Assembly: GCF_036711975.1 (NCBI RefSeq)
Contig: NC_091968.1
Coordinates: 2,356,001-2,420,000, forward strand
Direction of reading: 5' to 3'
From: Onthophagus taurus
Taxonomy: Eukaryota > Arthropoda > Insecta > Coleoptera > Scarabaeidae
DNA: 64,000 nucleotides
In this document: positions 24,301 to 36,010 of the stretch, piece after piece
How the letters are laid out: every line of letters starts with the position of its first letter
Numbering within the stretch: the stretch's first letter is position 1
Notes under the pieces: model-generated
Database searches by the model: none
The model's input: the letters and a program-made list of their open reading frames with translations, nothing else
What the model was told of the DNA's origin: nothing
Program-made: the position numbers and the translations under genes

Positions 24301-27300
24301 TTAGGATTTTAAACCCGCTATGTTGGTAATTATCATAATTGGGTTATAATCGCTTGTGGAATTCGTTTTATTGATTCATTACAAAGAATTTTCATCCGCA
24401 ACATTATCTCCTATCATTTATAGTTTTCGAATTATACCCAAAATGTTTATCCAAATACGTCAATTTAGAGATTTTTTCATTTTATGGTTTATAGCAAAAA
24501 ATATGTAATAATTGGAAGAAAAATGTTTATGGATTATGTTTTTGTAATTTATTATGAACAATTTTTGTTAATATAACTATCATACCCAGTTTTTAATTTT
24601 TAAGTTAAACATCATTTCATCCTTAAATGCGTCAAATTTGTAATGTTTAAGATTTTAAATCCGCTATGTTGGTAAATATCATAATTGGGTTACAATCGCT
24701 TGTGGAATTCGTTTTGTTGCTTCATTACAAAGAATTTTCATAAGCAACATTTTTTTTATCATTTATAGTTTCGAGTTATACCGAAAATGTTTATCCAATT
24801 ACGTCAATTTAGGGATTTTTTCATTTTATAGTTTATAGCAAAAAATGTGTAATAATTGGAAGAAAAATGTTTATGGATTATGTTTTTGTGATTTATTATG
24901 AACAATTCTTGTTAATATAACTTTCATCTCCAGTTTTTAATTTTTAAGTTAAACATCATTTTATCCCTAAATGCGTCAAATTTGTAATGTTTAAGATTTT
25001 AAACCCGCTATGTTGGTAATTATCATAAGTGGGTTATAATCGCTTGCGGATATCGTTTTGTTGCTTCATTACAATTAATTTTTATCCGCAACATTTTCAT
25101 CTATCATTTATAGTTTTCGAGTTATACCGAAAATGTTTATCCAAATACGTCAATTTAGGGATCTTTTCATTTTATGGTGTATAGCAAAAAATATGTAATA
25201 ATTGGAAGAAAGATGTTTATGGATTATGTTTTTTTGATTTATTATGAACAATTTTTGTTAATATAACTATCATGCCAAGTTTTTAATTTTTAAATTAAAC
25301 ATCATTTTATTCTTAAATGCGTCAAATTTGTAATGTTAATGATTTCAAACCCGCTATGTTGGTAATTATCACAATTAGGTTATAATCGCTTGTGGAAATC
25401 ATTTTGTTGCTTCATTACAAAGAATTTTCATCCGCAACATTTTTTTCTATCATTCATAATTTTCGAGTTATACCGAAAATGTTTATCCAAATACGTCAAT
25501 TTAGAGATTTTTTCATTTTATGGTTTATAGCAAAAAATGCGTAATAATTGGAAGGAAAATATTTATGGGTTATCCTTTTGTGATTTATTATGAACAATTT
25601 TTGTTAACATAGCTATCATCCCAAGTTTTTAATTTTTAAATTAAACATCATTTTATCCTAAATGCGTCAAATTTGTAATGTTTAAGATATTAAATTCGCT
25701 AGATTGGTAATTATCATAAATGTGTTATAATCGCTTGTGGATATCGTTTTGCTGCTTCATTACAAATAATTTTCATCCGCAACACTTTCTTCTATCACTT
25801 ATAGTTTCCGAGTTTTGACAAAAATGTTTATCCAAATACCCCAATTTAGAGATATTTTCATTTTATGGTTTATAGCAAAAAATATGTAACAATTGGAAGA
25901 AAAATGTTTATGGATTATGTTTTTGTGAATTATTATAAACAATTTTTGTTAATATAACTTTCTTGGAGAGTTTTTAATTTTTAAATTAAACATCATTTTA
26001 TCGTTAAATGCGTCAAATTTGTAATGTTTAGGATTTTAAACCCGCTATGTTGGTAATTATCATAATTGGGTTATAATCGTTTATGGAATTCGTTTTGTTG
26101 CTTCATTACAAAGAATTTTCATCCCCAAAATTTTCTTCTATCATTTCTAGTTTTTGAGTTATAACCTAAATGTTTATCCAAATACGTCAATTTAGAAATG
26201 TTTTCATTTTCTGGTTTATAGCAAAAAATGCGTAATAATTAGAAGAAAAATGTTTATGAATTATGTTTTTATGATTTATTATGAACAATTTTTGTTAATA
26301 TAACTCTCATCCCCAGTTTTTAATTTTTAAGTTAAACATTATTTTATCCTTAAACATCATTAGTTATACATGATTAGCCGTACGTTTTCAAGACGGCTAA
26401 ACCCGAATGATTCTAGTTCTAGGTCTTAGTGACAGTGCTAGTGCAAAACACTAGACCTAGAACTAGAATCATTTGGATTTAGCCGTCTTAATATTCGAAA
26501 TCCGATACTTTTTATTGTATTAATATTTTTTAATGGGGACTTTTTAAACTTTTTCTTATCAATTTATTTTATGTAATGGAAATACCTAAAGAATAGCCAC
26601 AATAGCAACTCTATAAGTGATTATTTGTGGGGACATCGTAACCGCATTAGGAAGTGGATCTACTATAACAATTTACAATTCTGGTTAAAAACGTTAAAAG
26701 TTGAGCGATAAGGTGCGGTTTGGTCGTTTTGGCATTTAGATAAAAAAGCGACGCGTAGAATTTTTTTTCCAATAAAAATGTTATCGTCTTATTAAATATT
26801 TGTTAAAGTATAAAGTACGAATAATTGATACCTATACACTAAAATGTAAATATTAGCTCGTTGATAAATAAAGAAAAACCCATTTATATTCAATTTTCGC
26901 AGAGTTAAAATGAGTTGTTATCATCAAGTATGACTACTTTCCATTAAACGAAGGTAAATTAAGTTAAAAAGTGAAATAATAAAATCGAATTTAAAACCAA
27001 TATTACTTTTAGGTGTGTGTACAAAAGATTGTAATCAATATTAGTCAATATCTCAATGAAACACTGAGTAATACATCGTTTTATGCTTTCATATAAGCTT
27101 TGATCTAGCCGACAAACGTAAACGGCGCTTCCTTTTCGGATACAATATTCTTCTTAATTGATATTAGATGTAGTGCTCTTCAAATTTACCGATAAAAACC
27201 ACTTAATAATTTATTTATTGGAGTGTACACTTAAGTTAATTGTCCATTAATTTTTGTATTCCCCCCCACCCAAATAACGAACATTTTGAAAAACAATTAT

Positions 27301-27676
27301 TCCAAAAAATTTCCGTTAAATTTTATAAAAATAATGATTCTAACTCACCTTTATCCATATAAGGATCATAACTTCCCCCATAAGGCATATACATTTTATC
27401 ACAATACATGTTCGGCAACAGCCTCAAATTTTGGTAATCCATTGCACTTCTATAATAACCCAATTGTCTGTTTAATAAAGATTGATGTAAAATACTATCT
27501 GGGGTTAATCCAAAAACCGGCGCTGGTTCAACACTTTTTGAGATATCTTTAGACGATTCTTGTACTAAATCTTTAGGGGCTACTTCTTTTTGGACAAATG
27601 GCGGACTCTCTCTATCAATATCTTTACGATTCTCTGAAGATTCTCTTTTTAAGATGTCATCTATTCTAAACGACAT
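15335..27676 (-). CDS. Hhex: Hhex-type homeobox transcription factor
   Basis: Coding exons on the minus strand are 27349-27676, 15543-15769 and 15335-15484, giving 234 aa with frame-consistent GT-AG junctions. The N-terminus has an eh1-like repression motif FRIDDILKRE (residues 3-12). The homeodomain (about 142-201) begins RKGGQVRFTASQTDTLEKRF and continues KYLSPEDRR, then LTDRQ|VKTWFQNRRAKWRR across the last intron. RKGGQVRF and KYLSP are typical of Hhex/PRH, and homeodomain position 50 is Gln. A short acidic tail follows (DSESEPEICDDTPEHE). Hhex proteins act mainly as nuclear repressors through Groucho. Intron 1 is 11.6 kb and mostly satellite DNA; intron 2 is 58 nt. The open frame reads upstream of exon 2 into intron, so the GTG at 15770 is not a start. 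Confidence 0.95.
15770..16477. promoter_or_regulatory. Unique island in Hhex intron 1 (candidate regulatory DNA)
   Basis: About 0.7 kb of non-repetitive sequence next to exon 2. It contains a 122-codon minus-strand open frame (15927-16295) with no recognisable domain, plus homeodomain-like sites (GGATTAATT, TTAATC). I favour non-coding regulatory DNA over a gene. Confidence 0.3.
16478..17643. repeat. Tandem array of the palindromic repeat (P2), about 9 units of 127 bp
   Basis: Each unit is a near-perfect inverted repeat: arms CTAGAACTAGAATCATTC... and CATTCGGGTTTAGCCG, a loop close to CACGTCTCTCAAGA, then CGGCTAAACCCGAATG and the mirrored outer arm. A short linker resembling GTGATAGTGCTAGTGTAAAA separates units. 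CATTCGGG starts recur at 16604, 16731, 16857 and 16984, about 127 bp apart. The last unit breaks off 5 bp past the apex, where satellite S4 begins. Confidence 0.95.
17645..21455. repeat. 176-bp satellite array (S4), about 22 copies
   Basis: The motif AAATGAAACTTTATGAGGTT recurs every 166-181 bp (mean about 176). Other unit landmarks are TGTACCAAATTTTAAGTC and GAAAGTAAGGTTAAAAAAAG. A three-unit 529-bp higher-order block is duplicated near 18.87 and 19.40 kb. The array lies within Hhex intron 1. Confidence 0.95.
21456..22547. promoter_or_regulatory. Unique island in Hhex intron 1 (candidate enhancer)
   Basis: Non-repetitive 1.1 kb between satellites, richer in GC from about 22070. It contains an inverted repeat AAAGCTACCCGGTTT / AAACCCGGTAGCTTT (about 22092-22140) and homeodomain-type sites (ATTAATCC, TTGATTGCAAT). 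The 92-codon minus-strand open frame here has no recognisable domain. Confidence 0.3.
22548..23068. repeat. Palindromic repeat array (P3), about 4 diverged units
   Basis: Same arm motifs as P2 (AACATTCGGGTTTAGCC, CTAGAACTAACACTAGAC). The last left arm ends at AAATTCGAGTTTAACC, just before the apex, where satellite S5 begins. Confidence 0.9.
23069..26362. repeat. 346-bp satellite array (S5a), about 9.5 copies
   Basis: Unit landmarks are GGTTTATAGCAAAAAATGCG, AACAATTTTTGTTAATATAA and CGCTATGTTGGTAATTATCA. Intervals between AATTGGAAGAAAAATG motifs are 346-347 bp. It lies in Hhex intron 1, and palindromic repeat halves abut both ends. Confidence 0.95.
26366..26490. repeat. Palindromic repeat copy (P4) at the right end of S5a
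   Basis: Begins at GATTAGCCGTACG, immediately before the apex of a unit, then CAAGACGGCTAAACCCGAAT, the outer arm and a second inverted half unit. Confidence 0.85.
26491..27348. promoter_or_regulatory. Unique 3' flank of Hhex exon 1 (intron 1)
   Basis: Non-repetitive AT-rich intron sequence next to the exon 1 donor (AAAG|GTGAGT). I see no gene or repeat apart from a run of 8 C's near 27260. Confidence 0.3.
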
Positions 27677-28320
27677 GATTTATTTTTCTTCTTGATTTAT
27701 CTTCTTTTTGATTTATCTTCTTATTGATTTATCTTATTGAATCACTTTGTTTTAAGATGAAATAAAAAAAAGTTGGAGATCAACTGGTTTATAATAAGTG
27801 TAGTTGAGTTGTGGTCTCTCACTGAAACTTTTGTGGTTCAAAGTATGATAGCTAAGGGATTTTGTAAAGCACTCCCATTGGCGTCGCGCGTTATCGTTAA
27901 CGTCGTTGTACGACGTTTTCGATAAAAATCGGTTTTTGTTAGGATTTGTATCGCATATTAGTTTATAAAAGGTTGGTACTTTTATGTATTTGTGTGAGTG
28001 AGGATATCTATACATATGATTGGACAAACATTTTTCTCTAATAAGGGAATGATTTTAATTGATGACAATTTAATTCGCAGATTTGTCATTATCTTTTAAA
28101 AAATTGATTTAACTTGAACCAATAAAAAGTTAATAAATTTTAATGGTTTTAATTGTAAATTTCTGATGCAACAACTCAAAGCGTACCTATAAAAGAAAAA
28201 TAAGCTTCTGAATTTTTTAAAAACATTTATTCCTTTGCTATTAGATTCACGGCAACATTGAAGTTTTATTGCTAAACTGTCAAATATAGCCACTTTATTA
28301 ATTTATTGCAATCAATTCTC
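27677..28320 (-). promoter_or_regulatory. Upstream/5' UTR region of Hhex
   Basis: Unique 0.64 kb between the Hhex ATG and satellite S5b. Within 70 nt of the ATG, three tandem copies of a 17-bp motif give minus-strand AAGATAAATC, i.e. GATA-factor sites. A hairpin with TTATCGTTAACGTCG / CGACGTTTTCGATAA arms lies at 27891-27925. The 91-codon ORF here (27752-28027) has no recognisable domain and I treat it as non-coding. Confidence 0.4.
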
Positions 28321-31300
28321 AATCACAACATTTGGTCAATTTAGTGATTTTTTGATTTATAGCAAAAAATGCGTAATAATTCGAATAAAAATGTTTATAG
28401 ATTATGTTTTTGTGATTTATTAACCTTAAATGCGACAAATTTGTAATGTTTAAGTTTTATAATGTTTTGTTGCTTCTTTACAAATAATTTTCATCCGCAA
28501 CATTTTTTTGCATCATTTCTAGTTTTCGAGTTATAACGAAAATGTTTATCCAACTACGTTAATTTAGCGATTTTTCCATTTTATGGTTTATAACAAAAAA
28601 TGCGTAATAATTGGAATAACAATGTATATGGATTATGTTTTGGTGATTTATTATGAACAATTTTTGTTAATATAACTTCCTTCCCGAGTTATTAATATTT
28701 TAGTTAAACATCATTTTAACCTCAAATGCGACAAATTTGTAATGTTTAAGATTTTAAATCCGCTATATTGGTAATTATCATAATTGGGTTATAATCGCTT
28801 GTGGAAATCGTTTTGTTGCTTCATTACAAATAATTTACATAAGCAACATTTTCTTCTATCATTTCTAGTTTTCGAGTTATAACGAAAACGTTTATCCAAC
28901 TATATTAATTTAGAGATTCCTCCATTTTATGGTTTATAACAAAAAAACCGTAATAATTGGAAGAAAAATGTTTATGGATTAGGTTTTTGTGATTTATTAT
29001 GAACAATTTTTGTTAATATAACTTTCTTCCCGAGTTTTTAATTTTTAAGTTAAACATCATTTTAACCTTAAATGCGACAAATTTGTAATGTTTAAGATTT
29101 TAAATCCGCTATGTTCTTAATTATCATAATTGGGTTATAATCGCTTGTGGAAATCGTTTTATTGCTTCATTACAAATAATTTTCATCCGCAACATTTTCT
29201 TCTATTATTTCTAGTTTTCGAGTTATAACGAAAATGTTTTTCCAACTATGTTCATTTAGAGATTCTTCCATTTTATGGTTTATAACAAAAAAACCGTAAT
29301 AATTGGAAGAAAAATGTTTTTGGATTAGATTTTTGTGTTTTATTATGAATAATTTTTGTTAATATAACTTTCTTCCCGAGTTTTTAATTTTTAAGTTAAA
29401 CATCATTTTCACCTTAAATGCGACAAATTTGTAATGTTTAAGATTTTAAATCCGCTATGTTCTTAATTATCATAATTGGGTTATAATCGCTTGTGAAAAT
29501 CGTTTTGTTGCTTCATTACAAATAATTTTCATCCGCAACATTTTCTTCTATCATTTCTAGTTTTCGAGTTATAACGAAAATGTTTATCCAACTACGTTAA
29601 TTTAAAGATTCTTCTATTTTATGGTTTATAACAGAAAAACCGTAATAATTGGAAGAAAAATGTTTATGGATTATGTTTTTGGGATTTATTATGAACAATT
29701 TTTGTTAATATAACTTTCCTCACCAGTTTTTAATTTTTAAGTTAAACATCATTTTATCCCTAAATGCGTCAAATTTGTAATGTTTAAGATTTTAAATCCG
29801 CTGTGTTGGTAATTATCATAATTGGGTTATAATCGCTTGTGGAAATCATTTTGTTGCTTCATTACAAAGAATTTTCATCCGGAACATTTTTTTCTATCAT
29901 TCATAATTTTCGAGTTATACCGAAAATGTTTATCCAAATACGTCAATTTAGAGATTTTTTCATTTTATGGTTTATAGCAAAAAATACGTAATAATTGGAA
30001 GAAAAATGTTTATGGATTATGTTTTTGTGATTTATTATAAACAATTTTTGTTAATATAACTTTCATCTCCAGTTTTCAATTTTTAAGTTAAACATCATTT
30101 TATCCCTAAATGCGTCAAATTTGTAATGTTTAAGATTTTAAATCCGCTATGTTGGTAATTATCATAATTGGTTTATAATCGCTTGTGGAAATCGTTTTGT
30201 TGCTTCATTACAAATAATCTTCATTCGCAACATTTTCTTCTATCATTTCTAGTTTTCGAGTTATAACGAAAATGTTTATCAAACTACGTTAATTTAGAGA
30301 TTCTTCCATTTTATGGTTTATAACAAAAAACCCGTAATAATTGGAAGAAAAATGTTTTTGGATTAGATTTTTGTGTTTTATTATGAACAATTTTTGTTAA
30401 TATAACTTTCTTCCCGAGTTTTTAATTTTTAAGTTAAACATCATTTTCACCTTAAATGCGACAAATTTGTAATGTTTAAGATTTTAAATCCGCTATGTTC
30501 TTAATTATCATAATTGGGTTATAATCGCTTGTGGAAATCATTTTGTTGTTTCATTACAAATAATTTTCATCCGCAACATTTTCTTCTATCATTTCTAGTT
30601 TTCGAGTTATAACGAAAATGTTTATCCAAATACGTCAATTTAGAGATTTTTTCATTTTATGATTTATAGCAAAAAATACGTAATAATTGGAAGAAAAATG
30701 TTTATGGATTATATTTTTGTGATTTATTATAAACAATTTTTGTTAATATAAGTATTATCCCCAGTTTTTAATTTTTAAGTTAAACATCATTTTAACCTTA
30801 AATACGTCAAATTTGTAATGTTTAAGATTTTAAATCCGCTATGTTGGTAATTATCATAATTGGGTTATAATCGCTTGTGAAAATCGTTTTGTTGCTTCAT
30901 TACAAATAATTTACATAAGCAACATTTTCTTCTATCATTTCTAGTTTTTGAGTTATAACGAAAATGTTTATCCAACTACGTTAATTTAGAGATTCTTCCA
31001 TTTTATGGTTTATAACAGAAAAACCGTAATAATTGGAAGAAAAATGTTTATGGATTATGTTTTTGGGATTTATTATGAACAATTTTTGTTAATATAACTT
31101 TCCTCACCAGTTTTTAATTTTTAAGTTAAACATCATTTTATCCCTAAATGCGTCAAATTTGTAATGTTTAAGATTTTAAATCCGCTATGTTGGTAATTAT
31201 CATAATTGGGTTATAATCGCTTGTGGAAATCATTTTGTTGCTTCATTACAAAGAATTTTCATCCGGAACATTTTTTTCTATCATTCATAATTTTCGAGTT

Positions 31301-33700
31301 ATACCGAAAATGTTTATCCAAATACGTCAATTTAGAGATTTTTTCATTTTATGGTTTATAGCAAAAAATACGTAATAATTGGAAGAAAAATGTTTATGGA
31401 TTATGTTTTTTTGATTTACTATGAACAATTTTTGTTAATATAACTTTCATCTCCGGTTTTTAATTTTTAAGTTAAACATCATTTTATCCCTAAATGCGTC
31501 AAATTTGTAATGTTTAAGATTTTAAATCCGCTATGTTGGTAATTATTATAATTGGGTTATAATCGCTTGTGGAAATCGTTTTGTTGCTTCATTACAAATA
31601 ATTTTCATCTGCAACATTTTCTTCTATCATTTCCAGTTTTCGAGTTATAACGAAAATGTTTATCCAACTACGTTAATTTAGAAAGTTTTCCATTTTATTT
31701 TTAATAACAAAAAAAGCGTAATAATTGGAAGAAAAATGTTTATGGATTAGGTTTTTGTGATTTATTATGAACAGTTTTTGTTAATATAACTTTCTTCCCG
31801 AGTTTTTAATTTTTAAGTTAAACATCATTTTAACATTAAATACAACAAATTTTTAATGTTTAAGATTTTACAACCGCTATGTTGGTAATTATCATAATTG
31901 GGTTATAATCACTAGTGGAAATCGTTTTATTGCTTCATTACAAATAATTTTCATCTGCAACATTTTCTTCTATCATTTCTAGTTTTCAAGTTATAACGAA
32001 AATGGTTATCCAAATACATCAATTTAGAGATTATTTCATTTAATGGTTTATAACAAAAAATGTGCAATAATTAGAATAAAAATGTTTATGGATTAGGTTT
32101 TTATGATTTATTATGAACAGTTTTTGTTAATATAACTTTCTTCCCGAGTTTTTAATTTTTAAGTTAAACATCATTTTCTCCTTAAATGCGACAAATTTCT
32201 AATGTTTAAGATTTTAAAGCCGCTATGTTGGTAATTATCATAATTGGGTTATAATCGCTTGTGGAATTCGATTTGTTGCTTCATTACAAAGAATTTTCAT
32301 CCGCAAAATTTTCTTCTATCATTTCTAGTTTTTGAGTTATAACTAAAATGTTTATCCAAATACATCAATTTAGAAATGTTTTCATTTACTGGTTTATAGC
32401 AAAAAATGCGTAATAATTAGAAGAAAAATGTTTATGGATTATGTTTTTATGATTTATTATGAATAATTTTTGTTAATATAACTTTCATCAAGAGTTTTTA
32501 ATTTTTAAGTTAAATATCACTTTAACCTTCAATGCGTGAAATTCGTAATGTTAAGATTTTAAAACCGCTAGGTTGTTAATTATCATAATTGGGTTATAAT
32601 TGTTATAATAATTTTCATCACCAACATTTTCTTCTGTCATTTCTAGTTTTCGAGTTATAACGAAAATGTTTATCCAACTATGTTAATTTAGAGATTCTTC
32701 CATTTTATGGTTTATAACAAAAAAAGCGTAATAATTGGAATAAAAATGTTTATAGATTACGTTTTGATGATTTGTTATGAACAATTTTTGTTAATATAAT
32801 TTTCTCCACGAGTTTTTAATTTTTAAGTTAAACATCAGTTTAACATTAAATACAACAAATTTGTAATGTTTAAGATTTTACATCCGCTATGTTGGTAATT
32901 ATCATAATTGAGTTATAATCGCTTGTGGAATTCGTTTTGTGGCTTCATTACAAATAATTTTCATCCGCATCGTTTTCTTTTATCATTTCTAGTTTTCGAG
33001 TTATAACGAAAATGTTTATCCAAATATGTCAATTTACAGATTTTTCCATTTTATGGTTTATAACGAAAAAAGGGTAATAATTGGAAGAAAAATGTTTATA
33101 GATTAGGCTTTTCTGATTTATTATGAACAACTTTTGTTAATATAACTTTCTTCCCGAGTTTTTAATTTTTAAGTTAAACATCATTTTAATCTTAAATGCG
33201 TCAAATTTGTAATGTTTAAGATTTTAATTCCGCTATGTTGGTAATTATCATAATTGGATTATAATCGCTTATGGAAATCGTTTTGTTGCTTTATTACAAA
33301 TAATTATCATCCGCAACATTTTCTTCTATCATTACTAGTTTTCGAGTTATAACGAAAATGTTTATCCAAATACGTCAATTTAGAGATTTTTTCATTTTAT
33401 GGTTTATAACAAAGAATGCGTAATAATTGGAATAAAAATGTTTATGGATTATGTTTTTGTGATTTATTATGAACAATTTTTATTAATTAACTCTCAACTT
33501 CAGTTTTTAATTTTTGAGTTAAAAATCATTTTGTTGCTAAATACCCCTAATTTGCAATGTTTGATATTACTTCCTTTAAGACTATTATAATGATAGTCAG
33601 GTTACGAATATCATTTTATTGGTTTAGTACAAAGAATTTTCATCCACAACATTTTCTCTCATCATTTTTAGTTTTCAAGTTATTACGAAAACTTTAGACG
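28321..33700. repeat. 346-bp satellite array (S5b), about 15.5 copies
   Basis: Same monomer as S5a (GGTTTATAACAAAAAATGCG, GTTATAACGAAAATGTTTAT). A four-unit higher-order repeat is visible: the ACAGAAAAACCGTAATAATT variant recurs at 29631 and 31014, 1383 bp apart. Monomers degrade near both ends. The array lies upstream of Hhex. Confidence 0.95.
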
Positions 33701-34317
33701 TCAAGCTTATCTTATGTATTATATAGACATCCTTGGTTCAATTAATTATTTAAAAAGTAGAAAAAATTAAGTTGTTTTTAATGTTGAAATTCGGTAAATG
33801 AGGAACAATTTGAGTCAATTAATAAACAATTTAAATCCATTAATACTCTTGTTATTACATTGATAAGATTACGATTACATGCGATAAAAATCCGTTCATT
33901 TCATTTTAAACGAAAGATTAGGTGGCGGCATCTATTAATGAATAGTTAAAATTACTATTATTTGTAAATAATTATGAAACAGGAAAGTTTATAATTAAAA
34001 ATATGAATTTGTTTTAAAGAACAAGGTGTTTTTGACGTTTTGAATTTGTAGGTTATGTTAATGACGTTTAAATAATTTATATTTTTTTTTTTCTAAACGT
34101 TTTAGATTTTTAGTTTTAGCTAACAACAAGTTTCGGGAAAAATGGTAAGATGTTGGATTAAGAACGTTTAATTTTATCGGAAAAGGAAATTCTTTTAAAT
34201 CTTTACATCTTGATTAAAATGAATTTGTGTGAAGTTAGTTTCTTATTGTCAAATTATTCTTTTTATGTTTCGATTGACATTGAATAATAATTGTTTAAAA
34301 TAAAATTTTCTTTTTTG
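33701..34317. other. Intergenic, no recognised gene
   Basis: AT-rich unique sequence between satellite S5b and the 3' end of SP-A. No supported ORF. Confidence 0.4.
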
Positions 34318-34323
34318 TTTATT
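34318..34323 (-). terminator. Poly(A) signal of SP-A
   Basis: AATAAA on the minus strand, 11-16 nt beyond the SP-A stop codon. Confidence 0.5.
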
Positions 34324-34333
34324 TATAAAATAA

Positions 34334-35439
34334 TCATATAACATTTATTAAATGTTTAATTATAATCATTAAAATTAACACTATATTTTCCCTAATTAAA
34401 AATGATTTGTTGCTATAAAAATCTTTGTTTGTTAAAAATTCATTATTTCCATCAAATGATTGCTGATTTTGAGATAAACTCGTCGGTTTATAATTCGAAG
34501 TTGTAACGTTAATTATCCAGTCGTAATATTTCGAGACTTCCGTATAAATTCCTGGAAAATCCGCGGATCCGCAACCGCTTCCCGTTGAAACGATTCCAGT
34601 TAGGAGACCTTCGCATATAAGTGGACCACCAGAATCACCCTAAAAATATAAATAAATAACTAAAATTATATTGTTAACTTTTGACTAATTTGTTAAATAC
34701 TTGACAAGCATCAGTTGTTCCATTAACATGCCCTGCGCACAACATTCCATCATAAAGAGATATATTTCCGTACTTCTTTTGGCACACATCAAAATCAATA
34801 AGATTTACTTCCGCAAGTAATAAATCTTTACTTATTGTTGTTGTATTCTAAAAATTCGAAGAAAATTAAATGAAATTAAAACGAAAAAGAACTTTATTAC
34901 ATATTCTTCAACCCCCCATCCACTAACAAAACATTTCCCTCTCTCTAATTTTTCGTTTCTTAAAGAAACAGTGTTGATCAAAGGATTTTTCCCAATGGGT
35001 AACTCTTCATTTACTTCTATGATGGCTAAATCATCGGACATTGTTTTTCGGATAAACGATGGATAAATCACGATCTTTGAAGCGTTTCTATAAACACTTT
35101 TTTCTTCAATTGGAAGATTGAGTTGTCCAAAAACAGCACTGATCACGAGCGGGGGTAACAATCCCCCCCAAATGTAATACATACAATGAGCTGCTGTTAA
35201 AATGTGTTTTGAAGTGATTAAAACACCACCACAAAAATGCCGATCGTTGTAAGATCTTCTTATGGATACTTGGTATGGGATTTCGCCAATTAAAGCAGGG
35301 CGACCACCAACTATTCTATCATCGGTTGTTGAAACTAAGAAGAGGAATTAAAATAAATAAATAAATAAAATAAAAGATATTTACCATAACAAACAGAAAT
35401 TAATAAAATAATTGTGATGATTAAATTTGTAATTGCCAT
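34334..35439 (-). CDS. Secreted trypsin-like S1 serine protease (SP-A)
   Basis: Exons on the minus strand are 35385-35439, 34901-35334, 34701-34847 and 34334-34639, giving 313 aa; all junctions are GT-AG and in frame. Residues 1-18 are a signal peptide ([18 protein letters not shown]), followed by a short propeptide ending DDR|IVGG, the zymogen cleavage site. The triad is complete: His in LTAAHC, Asp in SDDLAIIEV, Ser in GDSGGP. Asp six residues before the serine (DACQGDSGGP) predicts cleavage after Lys/Arg. The C-terminus extends about 60 residues past the usual helix and ends hydrophobic ([16 protein letters not shown]), suggesting membrane attachment; SP-B and SPH-C share this trait. The role could be digestive, cuticular or immune; the sequence does not decide. 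Confidence 0.93.
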
Positions 35440-36010
35440 AATTTACTTCTTTTTATGAATTAATAAAAAATGAAATTGGTATTTTTGTGTAAGTTTTTAG
35501 TTACAATGAGCACAGAAATAACCGTCTTAATGATTTTAAACAACGTGCTTATCTTCGGTATCTATTTGAGGCAATTGGATATTGCAGCACATGCTGTAGC
35601 ACAATAAGATCGACTGATAAGGCGGTTTTTAAAGAAATTTGGGACAGAAAATGTTATCTTATAAATTTCTAACATTGTGGGTATTGTTTTTAATTGTTCA
35701 TACTCAAAAAAAAAATGTGGTCTTTCTTCATCGAATTTCGCAAATAAACCCATTGTGTATATTTATTGTTTTCATCGAAGATTCAAAAAGAATTTTTAAT
35801 ATTATAAAATCGATTATGAAAGAAGTTTGAGATAAGAAAATTTGTATTAAAGTAATTATTATCTTTTCTAGGTTATCTTTATTTTAGGATTTATTTTAAA
35901 ATCTAAATTTAAATTGTGATTAATCGATTGCTTAGAACGAGATTAATGAGTTAAAGGTGTGTGCAAAATTATAAACGAATTTTTTTTCCTATTCGAAGTT
36001 AAGCCACATT
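35440..36010. other. Upstream of SP-A, no recognised gene
   Basis: Holds the SP-A promoter by position. Overlapping 63-codon ORFs on both strands have no recognisable features. Confidence 0.35.

Noticed and set aside
27752-28027. 91-codon ORF upstream of Hhex on the same strand
   Set aside because: No domain or homology that I can see, and it overlaps likely promoter sequence and a hairpin.
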